From NCBI RefSeq assembly GCF_047675955.1, contig NC_132917.1:11855887-11919886 (forward strand): 64,000 nucleotides of DNA, read 5' to 3'. The DNA is from Chlorocebus sabaeus (Eukaryota; Chordata; Mammalia; Primates; Cercopithecidae). Positions 44,588 through 57,107 of the stretch are shown here, piece after piece. The position numbers were made by a program, and so were the translations under genes. Numbering within the stretch: the first letter of the stretch is position 1; every line of letters begins with the position of its first letter. The notes under the pieces were generated by a model that saw nothing but the letters and a program-made list of their open reading frames with translations, did no database searches and was not told where the DNA came from.

Positions 44588-45739
44588 TATATTAAATTAG
44601 AATGAGAGGCATATCTGTCACACTGACCAAAATACTTGCACTGGTCAAATGGCAACTTCTCTTCTTGTGGGCAAGTTACATGGGAAAGTAAATGATAGTA
44701 TCAAAGTTCCTTGATGAAAATGCATTTCAGAGTATGATTATATATAGTTAGATAATTTAAGTGTCCCATGGCCCTGTGCTCTAGTAGCCTCTTCTGTCCA
44801 TTTTTGTAGTTGACCTAAATTTGCCACAGAGACTGCAAGGGTTGAGCCCTTAGACCTACTTCTCCCCTGGCCATTGCTGATACGGGCACTACTCTGTTCT
44901 CTTCTTACTCTGCTTCCAGGAATGACCAGGTGTCCTGCTTAACTTCGCCTGCATTAATGTCTCCAGTTATTAATATAATAGCTTGGTTTTCAAGCCATTC
45001 TCTGTTTTTCAGTTAACTTTCAACATCTCTGCTCTGAGCTGGTGTCTTTGATACTATTATTAACTCTCTGTTACTAACTTTACTTCCCTAATTTCCAAGT
45101 TGCTGGCAACCCTCACAGCTGTTCCCCTGTAGAGGTAATATCTATGCTGCAGGATTTATGGAAAGACTGAGACAGTGCATGGGGAAAGAGCCCTGTGCTG
45201 GGCAGCTGGTTGGTTCATTCTGCTCCTTTCTTTCCAAGAGATTGAAACTGTACAAATTCTCTCCCTGGGTCTGTATCTCACTGGTCTCAGGAGACAAGGT
45301 TAAGTTACTAAATTACTCTCTTCTAAGCCTAAACTATGGAGCAGGGAAAAGATTTTTTTCCCCACTTTTAAGAGACTTTTTATTACTATGAGTAATGATC
45401 TCTGTGTTCGGGTCAGCAACTTCGATTATGTTTTATAGGATCTTAGAGCTGGAGAGCACCTTTCTCAGACCTGTGCCTGTCAGCAGAGTTAGTTACAATG
45501 TCATTGGAAGAATAGTAGTAGCATTCCTAGAGGAGACTGTGACATTTCCTTCTGCTCCCGCAGTAGCCTTTAGAAAGTCTTTACTGCTGCTAGACTTCAT
45601 TTTTCATGGTGATAACTCAAGCTTTAGCTTTAGCGTGTGTTGAGAACAAGAAAGATACCATCCACTCCCCCATGAAGGGCATCTTAGTATAGGCCCCGAT
45701 AGACATCCAAGTCTTCTATGCATTCCAGGCTTTGTATCT
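44588..45739. other. Unassigned single-copy-like DNA
   Basis: No confident repeat. Plus frames 45158-45391 and 45395-45643 have no recognised domain. Confidence 0.35.
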
Positions 45740-46111
45740 GTCCATTTAAAGAGTGAGACAATAATTTCCTGATCTTCAATAAAGCAGATTACCCTCCATA
45801 ATATGGGTGAGCCTCATCCGATCATTTGAAGTCCTTAATAGAAAAAGACTTACATCCCTAGAAGAAGGGGGAATTCTACCACCAAACCACCTTTTGACTT
45901 GAATTGCAGCTCTTAGTTTGAGTCTCCAGCCTGACAGCCTACCCTGCCAATACTGGACTTGTCAAGGCTCTCTCTGTCCTCCTGGGGAGGCAGGAGAAAC
46001 AGGCACACTTGGTGAAACTTTTAGTTTTAAAAATCTCTGTATAAGTGGACCTGTCCAGTTCAAACCTGTGTTGTTCAAGGGTTCTGTTTCTCTGTCAAAC
46101 TCTGACTAATA
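45740..46111 (+). mobile_element. Probable 5' LTR of a MaLR element
   Basis: 'gggtgagcctcatccgatca', 'gaattgcagctcttagtttg', 'gagtctccagcctgacagcc' and the terminal 'gactaatacaa' are typical of an old LTR. It ends where MaLR internal sequence begins. The left edge is uncertain, and the subfamily differs from the 3' LTR or is too decayed to tell. Confidence 0.55.
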
Positions 46112-47422
46112 CAAATTTTGGTACTGAGAATTTGGATGCTGCTCTAACAAATACTTAAAACTGGGAAAGTGGATTTAGAACTGGGTAATGAGTGGAGGCT
46201 GAAAGAGTTTTTGAGGTGCATGTTAGAAAAAGCAGAGTTTGTCTTGAAGAGGCTGTTGGTAGAACTATGAATGTTAAGCGTGCTTCTGGTCAAGGCTCAG
46301 ATAGAAATGAACTTATGACTGGAAACTGGAGGGGAGATGATCCTTGTTTTAAAATCACAAAGAGCTTGGCTCCATTGTTTCCCAGTATTTTGTGGAAGGT
46401 AGAACTTGCAAGTGATCAACTGGGATATTTAGCTGAGGAGATTCTTAGCAAAGTATCAAAGGCACTGCGTGGTTTCTCCTTGCTGCTGTTAGTAAAATGT
46501 GAGAGAGGAGGGAGAGAAATTGAAGAAGGAATTACTAAGGAAACAGGAACCAGAACCTGAAGATGTGGAGAATTCTCAGTCTATCCACTTTGCAAGGAAT
46601 AAGAAAGTGCATTCTGGAGAGGACATCAAGGATGTGATTGACAATCATTTGTAGCGAAGAGATTACAGGTGTGACTCATGGATCCAATCGACCATCTCAG
46701 CAGCAATGCTGACAGTTTGGACTGAAGGATCAGAGATGGGGTGGAATGAAGGAAGTATATCAGGCTTCTGAGTTTCCATGGGATGGACCAATAGAGCTAT
46801 CCAGCTGGGAACAGCTGTGAACATGGATTATCCTTCAAAAAGAGGGGAGAAGAACTGCAAAAGCAGTTCAGAGGTCAGCAGGGATACCATTGCCATTGCC
46901 ACCAAGGGTCCAGAGAGCATTCCAGGAGGTGGGGCTATCTCCTCCTTGGCCCATAGGATGGGACTACCACCCACGGCCTTGGGAGGAGGGCAGCCACCCA
47001 GGGCTTCAGGGACAGGGCTGCCTCCCTGGTGGTCCAGAGGACAGAGAATGGAGCCAAAGAGGATTGTTTTTGAGACTTCAAATCTGATAGTATTTGCTTT
47101 GCTAAATTTCAGACTTGCTTGAGATGTGTCACCCCTTTTTCTGATTTTTCCCTTTTGGAATGGGAATATCTATCCAATGCCTGTCTTATCCATTGCATTT
47201 TGGAAGCAGATAGCTTGTCTTATTTCATAGGTCCACAGTTGAGGAAGAATTTCACCTCATGATGAATTATACCTTGAGTTCTATAATTCTTGATATGGTG
47301 ATATTTAGAGGAGATTTTGAAGTTGATATTGGAATGGGTTAAGACTTTTTCAGATATTGGGGTGGGATGAATATATTATGTGTTTGAGAAGGACATGACT
47401 TTTGTGGAGTGACAGGGCAGAG
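46112..47422 (+). mobile_element. ERVL-MaLR internal region (decayed)
   Basis: 'ggtactgagaatttggatgc', 'tggatttagaactgggtaat' and 'gagtggaggctgaaagagtt' are the start of MST/MLT1 internal sequence, which in this group derives from gag-like coding DNA with no pol. The 122-codon frame 46192-46560 and the 114-codon frame 46778-47122 are remnants without a recognisable intact domain. It is bounded by LTR-like sequence on both sides. Confidence 0.75.
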
Positions 47423-47809
47423 TGTTATGGGGTAAATCATGCCCGCAACTTGTATGTTGAAGTCCTAACCCCCGGTACCTCATAATGTGACTTTATTTGT
47501 AGATAAAGCCTTTAAAGAGATAAGGAAGGTAAAATGAGGTCATACTGGTGGGTCCTAATCCAATATGTCTGGTGTCCTTATAAGAATATGAGAAATGAGG
47601 ACACAGACATAGAGAGCTCAGAGCAACTGTGTGAATTACACAGTGAGAAGGCAGTCATCTGCAACCCCAGGCGGGGCCTCAGAAAAAAACAGGCCCTGCT
47701 GACACCTTGATCTTGGACTTCCAGCCTCTAGAATGGTGACAACATAAATTTCTGTTATCTAAGCCACTCAGTCTGTGGTATTTCATTATGGCAACTCAAA
47801 CTAATATAG
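47423..47809 (+). mobile_element. MLT1-type LTR (3' LTR)
   Basis: 'tgttatggggtaaatcatgc', 'aagtcctaacccccggtacc', 'gacaccttgatcttggactt' and the end 'aactcaaactaatata' mark a nearly complete MLT1A/B-like LTR in sense. It directly follows the MaLR internal region. Confidence 0.88.
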
Positions 47810-48645
47810 TCACCAACATCAATTAGACAATTTCAGTGGGGGAGAAAGCTAGCCACGACATTTTGTTGGCATTAAGAAGATAAACCTTGGTTACTTGACT
47901 GATTATGTTATTTTGAAGTTGATACTGTATAGACCCAAGCTTCATGATATGTTTCTTCATTTATGATATTTTTAGACATAATATCACATTCTCTCAAGTC
48001 TATTGCCTTACTAGCCTGAGGAGTATTTGCTTCTGAGGATCATATATCAAATCTCTTTCATTTTAGCAAGAATATCTTTCGTTCCTTGTAAAAAAAAAAT
48101 ACTGTGATTTACATGCAGAAACTCTTGGAAATAAAAGTCTGTTTTCAATTCCAACAGTTTCCTCTTGTAACATTTTCATTTTCAGTGTAGACTTCAGGCC
48201 CCCCAACCCTCAACGGAAGGTTTGCTTTCAGACAGTCTCTGGAGCCACACTAGCTCAAACTGGCTATCTTCCACCAAAAAAATGCAGGCCTGAAGAACCT
48301 GCCCTTTGGGAATATTCTTGACCTCTCCTACATCTCTCCATGAAGGTTCTGCATAATCCTACCTGACAGAGGAATCTTCCTTCCAACCCTGAGTTTTATA
48401 TGCCCAAATTCTAACTTTAAGCATAAATATGTATAAAAAATTGAAAATTCCTTGTTGACATCTCATTTCCTGGCTGTGGTTATCATCCCCAAGGAAAGGA
48501 AATAGCAGAGCAAGTGTGAAAGAGAAACTTGCCAGTATTTGTCAATAGAAAGACTGAAAGATCATCTTTGTGCAGTGGCAATACAGTGGTTCATGAGCAA
48601 AACTTCTCACTAATTTGCTTTTCTGGTTCACCAGAAAAAACTTTT
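47810..48645. other. Unassigned DNA
   Basis: No recognised repeat; AT-rich to 48180, more mixed after. No coding evidence. Confidence 0.35.
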
Positions 48646-48658
48646 CCTGTTTCACACT

Positions 48659-48660
<2 letters not shown>

Positions 48661-48707
<47 letters not shown>

Positions 48708-48995
48708 TTTTGAGATGGAATCTCACTTTGTCACCCAAGTTGGAGTGCAGTGGTACAATCTCCGCTCACTGCAAGCTCCGCCTCCCAGGTTCACGCCATT
48801 CTCCTGCCTCAGTCTCCTGAGTAACTGGGGCTACAGGCGCCCACCACCACACCCAGGTAATTTTTAAAATATTTTTAGTAGAGGCAGGGTTTCACCGTGT
48901 CATCCAGGATGGTCTCAATCTCCTAACCTTGTGATCCGCCTGCCTTGGCCTCCCAAAGTGCTGGGATTACAGGCGTGAACCACCATGCCCCGCCT
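48661..48995 (-). mobile_element. AluY/Sx-like element with a (TTTA)n tail, antisense
   Basis: The tail is a 46-base (TTTA)n microsatellite (about 48658-48704) in place of the poly-T. The body runs from 'gagatggaatctcactttgt' to 'caccatgccccgcct'. TSD 'cctgtttcacacttt' at 48646-48660; its partner at 48996-49010 differs at one base. Confidence 0.94.
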
Positions 48996-49010
48996 CCTGT
49001 TTCACCCTTT

Positions 49011-49409
49011 TAAATAAACATCTTTAGAAAATATTGCAACTAAATTCACAACCAAATGGAACACTATGTTAAACAGAACTGATTTTGTTTTTTGATGACT
49101 GAATATCTTCACTTAAGTTCTTATTGGAAACAACAAAAAAATTATCCAGATAGTGCTGGAGATCAGAGTAGCTGAACACCAATTACAGGAGTTCTTATTA
49201 TGCTTTTTTCTATCTTAAAAGTAGGGTATTCCCCAGCCCAACCTCCTTTCCCCACAAAAAACAAACAAAATAAATAAATAAACAAAACCAGACATTCGTA
49301 GATTCTGGCTAATTGGGTTCCAAGGAATTCTGGACTCACGGAAATTTTGTGGGTAGTTATAGTTCTAGTTGATGGTGTGTTGAGGGGTGTTAGAGGGAGG
49401 GCAGGGGCC
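49011..49409. other. Unassigned DNA
   Basis: No recognised repeat apart from a short A/AAAC-rich patch at 49256-49287. Confidence 0.35.
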
Positions 49410-49570
49410 TTGATACTCATTGTATAATTTTGACCAAGTCATTCCAACTTTGAGCCTTGACAGGGAAATCATATCTGCCTCACAAATTTTTGTGTGCATC
49501 AAATGAGATAATGGATATGAATTCACTCTAAGCCACAACTGGGCTATGCAGATGTTTGTCATTATTTTCA
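49410..49570 (+). mobile_element. MIR fragment
   Basis: 'gaccaagtcattccaacttt' and 'catcaaatgagataatggat' are in MIR sense order. Confidence 0.6.
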
Positions 49571-49911
49571 AAGAGCATATGTGACCTAGTTTTTATTGTG
49601 GCTTAGTTATGGAGAGAAGAGCATTATAAATGCTTCTTGGCTCATTGCGAGCAAACCTAATCCAGTGACTTTAACCACCAATGATCACTTTAAAGGCAAA
49701 TGCCTTGCTATAAAAGTAGATGAACTCCATGGACTATTCATATTTCCTAAATTCTTATTTGCTAATTAATTATAAGTGACATTTCCATGAGCACACTAAA
49801 GGTTTAAAAATTAATTTGAGTAAAAATTATACTCTTCCTTAGAGCATCACCTCCAAACTCTCCCACTTTGGTCAGCTAGAGAAGGAAAACACTTCTTGGA
49901 ACTTTTTCATG

Positions 49912-50260
49912 TGATATGGTTTGACTGTGTCCCCACTCAAATCTCATCTTGAATTGTAGCACCCATAATTCACACATGTTGTAGGAGGGACCCAGTGGGA
50001 GATAACTGAATCATGGAGGTGGTTTTCTCCAAACTGTTCTTGCCATAGTGAATAAGTCTCACAAGATCTGATGATTTTATAAGGGGTTTCCCCTTTCACT
50101 TGTTTCTCACTTTTCTCTTGTCTGCCACCATGTAAGATGTGCCTTTCACCTTCTGCCATGATTCTGAGGCTTCCCTAGCCATGTGGAACTGTGAGTTCAT
50201 TAAATCTCTTTTTCTTTATAAATTACGTCTTTATCTGTGGCATGAAAATGGACTAATACA
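49912..50260 (+). mobile_element. THE1/MST-type ERVL-MaLR solo LTR
   Basis: Starts 'tgatatggtttgactgtgtc' and ends 'aatggactaataca', with 'gaataagtctcacaagatct' in between. Five-base flanks tcatg (49907-49911) and ccatg (50261-50265) differ at one position. It has a TATA-like 'gattttataaggggt' near 50074 and 'attaaatctc' near the 3' end. Well preserved. Confidence 0.94.
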
Positions 50261-50589
50261 CCATGTTCAAACATTTCCATCGTTTGTAAGGAACTTGCTT
50301 TTGTTATTTACACATTGTTTCTCAAACAATTTTTTAAATGGTTCTTCTGATATGTGTATTTTGCCATTAGATTAATTTTAATAAGAAAATTTTTACTGCC
50401 CAATTACCCTAGGGAAGTGATGATTTAAAAAGCAAGAAAGTAACTTCTGGTTCATAATTTTTTATATCAGATCGAATTTTTCAGGATCACTTCACTTTTT
50501 CTTCCCCAAATTGTCCATCCCACCGTCTTATCAGGCAGTCACTGTGTGGATTCCTGGTTCAGTGAATATTTTGTTAGAATTCAAAGAAA

Positions 50590-51005
50590 ACTTGTGTGCT
50601 CTGGAAAGAAAGGACATGGGACTGGGTTTCAAGGAGAACTGGGTTCCAGTTGTGGTCCTGCCATGAATGAACTCCAACGTGTTGCCATCATCTCTAACAC
50701 ACCCTGGGTTTCAGCTTACACATCTGAAAAACAAATGGTTGAAGTAGATCTCCTCCAAGATTTGTTTCAAATTTGAATTTTCTATAGTTATCGAGTATGT
50801 AGTATATTGAGAGAATATGGACTTCAAAGCCCAGCAGACCTGGGCTCTGTACGACTTTGGGGAAGTTACTAAAACTCTTTGAACTGTAGTATTCTTTGCT
50901 GTAAAATTGGGATGATCATATTCACCTCAAAATTATGAGGATTAAATGGACCTATGTATATAAAATACTGTAACATAGAATAGAGATAATAAATGTTATT
51001 TAACA
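50590..51005 (+). mobile_element. Two adjacent MIR-type fragments
   Basis: 50590-50790 has 'ggttccagttgtggtcctgc' and 'gatctcctccaagatttgt'. 50800-51005 has 'cccagcagacctgggctctg', 'ggaagttactaaaactcttt' and 'ttatgaggattaaatggac'. Both are in sense. Confidence 0.7.
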
Positions 51006-52069
51006 TCTCCTCTTGCCATTATCTACTAAACAATCCCTACCCAAACCATGTAGAAACAGAATAAGAAACTTTAGACATATTTTGCACTGAAGCAGGAAAC
51101 CCATCAGATGACGTGGCCACTTTCTCTTGTAAACCCACGGAGGGTGTGGGGCTGGAATGCAGCTGCCAGCATGTCTAGTTCCTTTCTAGCTCTGAGTATC
51201 ACCAGTACTTAAAGGGACTTTTCATGCAGCATCACTCAAATCTTCTTCAAAGCTCATTTCAGAGAACATTGAGGATGCAGTTTCTGACAAAGGACACTGA
51301 GAATATTTATGAAGTAATGACAGCCTGGGAAATGTAATAAATATAGACAATAAAATACTGTAACTTCTAAGATTTTTGGTGACAGTTTTAGACAATGAAG
51401 TAGGAGAACATTACAAGTTGGGACTGATCCAGGAATGCAGAGATGTGACCATTACACCTAGATGGTTTTCTTCCCTACAATCAAAATAATGTTTATGCGA
51501 ACTTGATTCCAGTATACCATGAAAAGATCAGAAATGACAGTTGCTTTTGGAATGCTGACCTCACCAAAATTCCATTTTGCTTCCTTCCAAATTTCCTAAC
51601 CAAACAGTGCAGAATCTCAATACCCTGTGTTCTTCACAAAGGAGAAGCTTGACACACACTTCAGTGGTGGTTGTTGGTACGCAGGTCAGGGGAATGAAAC
51701 GAAATTTAATAGTAGGAAATGCAAAACTCCTATGTTTAAGTAAAACTATAAAAATTAATCCATTGTGCCAGTGTAGCTTGGCAGGCTTGGGACTTGGTGA
51801 AGAGAAGTATTTACATTTGTGTCTCGGTGGTTTGAGATAACTATGTGCTCTCTATACACAAACCATGTGACATGGCTACCAAAATAGCAAATTCAAAAGT
51901 AAGTTGCATTATTAAAATAATCGTGTTTTTCTTTTTTAGAAGAAATGTTATTTCTTGTGTAATTTGCACGCCCAAGGGCCTAATCTGAGTGTTGTGTTAC
52001 AATTCTAAGGGCTACAGTTTAAAAGGAAATAGGTCCTATTAACTTGGACCATTGAAGCTTTACCCACGC
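51006..52069. other. Unassigned single-copy-like DNA
   Basis: About 1 kb without a recognised repeat. The plus frame 51577-51840 has no domain. A candidate for conservation analysis rather than a gene. Confidence 0.35.
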
Positions 52070-52345
52070 TGGGTGCGTGGTCACTTTGGGATGCCTTTTC
52101 CTATCTGTCCCTTGGGGAATTGCTGCTCATCCCTCAAGACCTTCAAGGGCATCTATACATCTTGTGTTTTGTGCTACAGCACATGTGGTAGATTAATCCA
52201 TACCAGTCATTTACAGGCAGTACCTCTTCGAGTCATGGATTCCCTTGGGGCATGGACTGTGTCTTACTCAACTTGGCATCCCTATTGGCTGGATAAAATG
52301 GTAATGGTAATTATTGCTCTATGCCCATTTGTTGAATAGATATAT
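52070..52345 (+). mobile_element. L2 3'-end fragment
   Basis: 'catccctcaagaccttcaag', 'ccttggggcatggactgtgt' and 'catttgttgaatagatatat' are in L2 sense order. Confidence 0.65.
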
Positions 52346-53289
52346 TAGTGAGAAGCTCTGTAAAGTATTTAATTATTTATCTTTTGTTTGACAAATATTT
52401 TTATTGCGCTTTTATGTTGAGATACCAAAGTAGATCTTGCACAGATCCTGTATCAAGCAATTCTCAGTCTGGCTGAATTCTCTCACATGAAGAGTGGCTG
52501 AAGAAGTCAAGAATATCTAGCCAGGATACAAAAGTATTAGGAAGAGGTTGACCATGTCTCCTGACATTTACAGAGCCAGGTTGGGGGTACATTCAGCTTA
52601 TGCAACTCCAGAGGGCAAATATAGGTGGGATTTTGAGGGAGGATGATTTCTAATAATATCAGGAGTCCAGAGATGAAATGGTTTGTTTAAAAAAAATGGC
52701 AAACTCTGCCACAGTGGCCGTGTTAGTGGCTGATGCCTGTGATGCCCATCTGAGCAGAGGAGATGTCTGCGAGGAAAGGAAATGAGAGTCAAGTTCTGAG
52801 TTCTCTTTGGTCCTAAGGAACTGCTCTTTTCCCTGCCAAAGTGGTTTCCAAAGTTTCACCAAATAGACATTTGGTCCCAGGCTCTTACCCTTTTCTGCTA
52901 AGAATAACGCCAAAGGCAAAAACGGAATATAAGGTCTATGTGCTGAGATAGACTTTGAGGGGCTGCCATAATGCAATCCAAGAAAGAGTTCAGTGGCCTG
53001 CTAGGAGTGGTCATGGGGTCACCACATCTGTTTTTGCCCCTATAGTAGATGTCAATCTGACAGAGGTGAAGCTTTATATGTGGACACAGCATCCTAAACT
53101 CGCCACACTCCAGCCGTTACTAGGAGTCTTGTTGATACATTGGAGCAGAGAATATAATTTCTGAGTGAAATTTCTCAAAGTTAGCTGTTAATCTCTGTAG
53201 GGAGAAGATGTAAAAGAGCTATCCCAAAGTTCAGATGTTTCTAGAAACATTAAACAGCTATTCTTTTGTTTATTCAAAGACATGTATTG
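52346..53289. other. Unassigned single-copy-like DNA
   Basis: No repeat recognised with confidence. Frames on both strands at 52598-53164 (64-105 codons) have no known domain and overlap each other. Confidence 0.35.
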
Positions 53290-53510
53290 AAAATAGTTAT
53301 TAATTTCCATGTTTCAGAAAGCCTATCAAACATTTAAAATGGGTAAATCAGTTCTCATAACAATCCTGTAAGAAAGGTCCTATTATTATGCCTGTTTTAC
53401 AGAAGAAGTCAGATGTCAGAGAGGTTGAATAATTTGCCCAAGGTTACAGTGCTGTACGGTGACAGGATGGAATGAGAATGCAGGCAATCAGGTTCTAGAG
53501 CTTTTGAATA
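53290..53510 (-). mobile_element. MIR fragment
   Basis: 'attatgcctgttttacagaa', 'agagaggttgaataatttgc' and 'ccaaggttacagtgctgtac' are reversed MIR motifs. Confidence 0.75.
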
Positions 53511-53544
53511 AGGGACAGCTAAGGAGAACTGGACAAGGTTGTGC

Positions 53545-54030
53545 TTTTATTCAACCAAATTTGTCATGTGGCATTCTAGGCCCTACACTAGGAGCTGGGG
53601 ACACATATGGAAGTCACAGTCCTAGTCCTTAAAGAGCTCATGGTTTGAAGGGGAGCTAGGGAAGTAGCAGTGATAGTATTATTGGAAATACACTTGAGGG
53701 TAGGATGAGGGAAGGATGGCAGTAGATGTAAAGGAATTCCATGCAGAAGGGACAATTGGTACCAGGAAAAGCACAACAAAGCGTAGGTTGGATGGTAGTG
53801 GAGTGAGGTGATGGAGGGTGAGAAAGGGTGGCTTACAGACAGCTCCCAGCCTTGTAGGAGATAGAAGATGGGTTTCATAATAATTATATGACAATTTCAC
53901 AAGAAATGAGATGAAATGCTCTCTGGGACTTTCAAGGACAGTAAGATCATTTCCAGTTGGGGATAAGCATGGAGAGGCTCCCTGGAAAAGATGGTATCTG
54001 AGGTGGGCCTTGAGGGATGAGGAGGATTTC
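53545..54030 (-). mobile_element. L2 fragment
   Basis: 'ctaggagctggggacacata', 'ccttaaagagctcatggttt' and 'cattccatgcagaaggg'-like text, with 'gtgggccttgagggatgagg' at the end, follow the reversed L2 body for nearly 500 bases. Confidence 0.75.
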
Positions 54031-55063
54031 GACATGTTTAGACAAAAATCATAAGCGTGGTGAGTATAGTGTCAGATATGAATAAAAAGATTTAAATAAA
54101 ACCAGAACTTATAAACAGCTCATTTTTCCAATGTCTTATTTCATGAAGAGAGAACATTTTTCCATTTGGGTTTGGCATCTACCTGCAACAAAAGAATCCC
54201 CTGGAGTATTTGTAATCCATGTATATTGGTGTGAATTTCTACCATTTCTCAATTTGCCGAAGAGAGTTGACTTATGCAGGGTACCTGATTATCTATCTTG
54301 TGTTGGATGCTTTTTGGGGTCCAGAGTTATAAAAAAAGTTCTCACTCAATATTTGGATGCTCTTTAAAGAATGCAAAGTATATTACGGAGATTGGATCTC
54401 TGCATTTGATTACAAAATTTAGTAACCAAAATAGAGTGAATGGAGAAGAGTAGGCTGGGAGCAATGATCATTATGGAGTGAAACAATTCAGCATTAATTG
54501 AGTTTGGCCCCCTATGGTTGAGAAAGAGTGATTCTTGGCTTTCACATTTATGAGGTTTCACCATTTTGGAGTTTCCTCAAAATCTAAGATATATTATTTA
54601 TGACATGAGTAAATGAAGGAATGAAGAAATACATGAACAGACTCTTTTGGGGCTCCAAAGAACTATAGAATTGGAATAAGAGTCCACTGGTTCATTGGGA
54701 CTGAAAGTGAGGTCAGTTGACTGCCTCCTGGATGATTGGGCAGATTTGCAGACACCCCTTCACCTCATCCTTGACCTCAGGACCTTCTGTTCACTCTGTT
54801 TCCTCCTGCCCTTTCTCTTCATCTTCCTTACTTCCCTTCCTCTTCCTGTTGTGGTCTCTTTACCTTCTGCAGCTGAAAGGAGGCTGTTTGGAAGGGTATG
54901 TTCTGTTAGCACCTCTTGTAACTTTAGTCTGACTACACATTGAGGCATTTCATGGATTATCCAAAAGGAGATTGAATGAATTAAGTTGCATTGTAGGGAC
55001 CTGTTAGCTTTTTAACCTCTATTCCAAGATTATAAAAGAGTTACATATTAGTATAGGAATGGG
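54031..55063. other. Unassigned single-copy-like DNA
   Basis: No repeat family recognised. Frames at 54131-54367 and 54695-54943 have no domain; the second is Leu/Pro/Ser-rich over a pyrimidine-rich stretch. Confidence 0.35.
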
Positions 55064-55102
<39 letters not shown>

Positions 55103-55181
55103 TCATTCATCTGTCCTATATCTATCTATCATCTATCTATCCATCTATCCAATATATCTATCCATCTGTCTATGTATCTAT
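55064..55181 (+). repeat. TATC tetranucleotide microsatellite
   Basis: About ten pure TATC units (55064-55102), then interrupted ATCT/ATCC/GTCT units to about 55181. Likely polymorphic in length. Confidence 0.92.
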
Positions 55182-55244
55182 ATGCACACATTAAATATAC
55201 ATGTTAGGTTATCTCTATATATTAACTATATCTAATGTACATAT

Positions 55245-55602
55245 TGCAATGAACTAAATGTTTGTGTCCTCTCAAAATTCATATGTTGAAATCCTAACCC
55301 CCAAGGTGATAGTATGAGGAGGTGAGGCCTTTGAGAGGTGATTAGGTCATGAGGGTGGAGTCTTATGAATGGAATTAGTGCCTTTATAAAATAGGCTCAT
55401 GGGAGCCTGTTCACCCCTCCAACCATGTGAGGACACAGCAGGAAGGCACTGCCTGTGAGCCAGAAAGTGGACCCTCACAAGACACCAACTCTGCCTTGAT
55501 TTTGGACTTCCCAGTCTTGAGAGCTGTGAGAATAAATTTCTGTTGTTTACAGGCCACCCAGTCTATGATATTTCGTTAAAGCAGCCCAAATGGACTAAGA
55601 CA
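55245..55602 (+). mobile_element. MLT1-type ERVL-MaLR LTR
   Basis: 'aaattcatatgttgaaatcc', 'gaggtgattaggtcatgagg', 'accatgtgaggacacagcag' and 'agcccaaatggactaagaca' are a nearly complete MLT1B/C-like LTR in sense. No matching TSD at these ends. Confidence 0.9.
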
Positions 55603-55607
55603 CTTAC

Positions 55608-55626
55608 GCGCACACACACACACAAA
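55608..55626 (+). repeat. Short (CA)n
   Basis: A CG-CA dinucleotide run immediately 3' of the MLT1 LTR, continuing imperfectly to about 55640. Confidence 0.8.
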
Positions 55627-55659
55627 TACACACCACACGTTAGTTTATGGACAGATAAT

Positions 55660-55860
55660 AGTTATCTTGACTACTACTGAGAACCTTTAATGTGCCAGTC
55701 ACTTTGCTGGCTCTGAATGTTTCTCACTCTCAACCCCTACACTCCCACTGTAAGACAAAGAAACTCAATGTTATTAAGAGTTTACAGTAAATGGCAGAAT
55801 TGGATTTGAACCTGAGTTGATTTGGTTTTGAAGTCTGTGATTTTCCCAACGAACCACCAA
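55660..55860 (-). mobile_element. MIR fragment
   Basis: 'tttaatgtgccagtcacttt' and 'aattggatttgaacctgagt' are reversed MIR motifs. Confidence 0.65.
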
Positions 55861-56796
55861 ACTTATGTTCCATAAGGACGCTGTGTGGGGAAAAGGAATG
55901 CCCGGGCATTTCTCCTCCCAGTGGTGTGGGTCCCAGCTGTCCGGTGTCTTGAAAAAGCCCTGCTGCAGGGACAGCATACTGAGATTCCAGTCCTCACTGA
56001 GACTGAATTGCCCTGTGAACCAGCGTGAGCTCCTCACCTCTCTGAGCTTTGCAAATAGTATCATGAGATAAAACTCTACTCGTGGGCCCTTCTCACTCTC
56101 ACGTACCAGGCTTTTGTTTTATTCAGAAACATCTCCTCTACTAACAGTCGAGCCACGGAGTCAGTCAAATAACACACGAGTGTGTATATTCACTAAGATG
56201 AATGCAATTCCTTGCTCACGCATGTAAGTTGCACTCCAGAAATAACTGACAGTTTTGATGGCTATGAAACTGGTGCCTGAGGAATTTTGGAGAGTTTTCC
56301 ATTTGCTGAAGGTAGAAAAGGTCATTATTTATTTTCTCTCACAAGCCAGATCAATGAGCCCTTTTTAAACCTTGGACTGGTTTTCTGGAATTTTTCAATA
56401 CCCGGAAACACATAAAATATGTTATTTGAGAAATTTAGCAGGCGTGTTCCAAAGTTAGGTGAAAATAATTTAGAATAAGATATCTTTGTTTATTTTGAAA
56501 CATAACTGGAACTTGGAGAAGCGTAAGTTATTTTGAATTTAAGGGTTTGACTGATATTCCTGTGCCCCAAACCAGAAAGTTCTTTTCTATTTTAAAAATA
56601 CTTTTTGCTGAAGGATAGGATTTTGAGCATGTAAAATTTGAATATAAAAGAAGCCTCTAATTTTTACTGCAGTTCAAATTATTGACTGTGATAGGCCCAG
56701 AAAAGATGGAATTGATAAAAATAACAAATTGCTGTTTTTACATTTCAGAAGAAACAAACAGATTGTTGATAACTATTTCTTAGAAAGAGTTGGAAT
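55861..56796. other. Unassigned DNA, mostly AT-rich
   Basis: 55960-56080 may hold a faint MIR in sense ('agattccagtcctcactgag'). 56100-56790 has no recognised repeat or coding signal. Confidence 0.35.
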
Positions 56797-57100
56797 GGGC
56801 TGGGCACGGTGGCTCGCACTTGTAATCCCAGCACTTTGGGAGGCCGAGGCGGGTGGATCATTTGAGGTCAGGAGTCTGAGACCAGCTTGGCCAACATGGT
56901 AAATTCTCATCTCTACTAAAAATACAAAAAAAATTGCCGGGCATGGTAGTGCACGCCTGTAATCTCAGCTACTCGGGAGGCTGAGGCCAGAGAATCACTT
57001 GAACCTGGGAAGCAGAGGTTGCAGTGAGCCAAGATCAGGCCACTGAACTCCGGCCTGGGTGACAGAGCGAGACTCCAAAAAAAAAAAAAAAAAAAAAAAA
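56797..57100 (+). mobile_element. AluS-like element, sense
   Basis: 'ggctgggcacggtggctcgc' to an A run at 57077-57100. The 'gtctc' before the A tail is deleted. TSD 'agagttggaa' at 56786-56795; its partner near 57098-57107 has an A in place of the first G. Confidence 0.95.
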
Positions 57101-57107
57101 GTTGGAA

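Noticed and set aside
46192..46560. 122-codon frame as a possible gag-derived gene
   Set aside because: It is within decayed MaLR internal sequence, and I see no intact gag motif.
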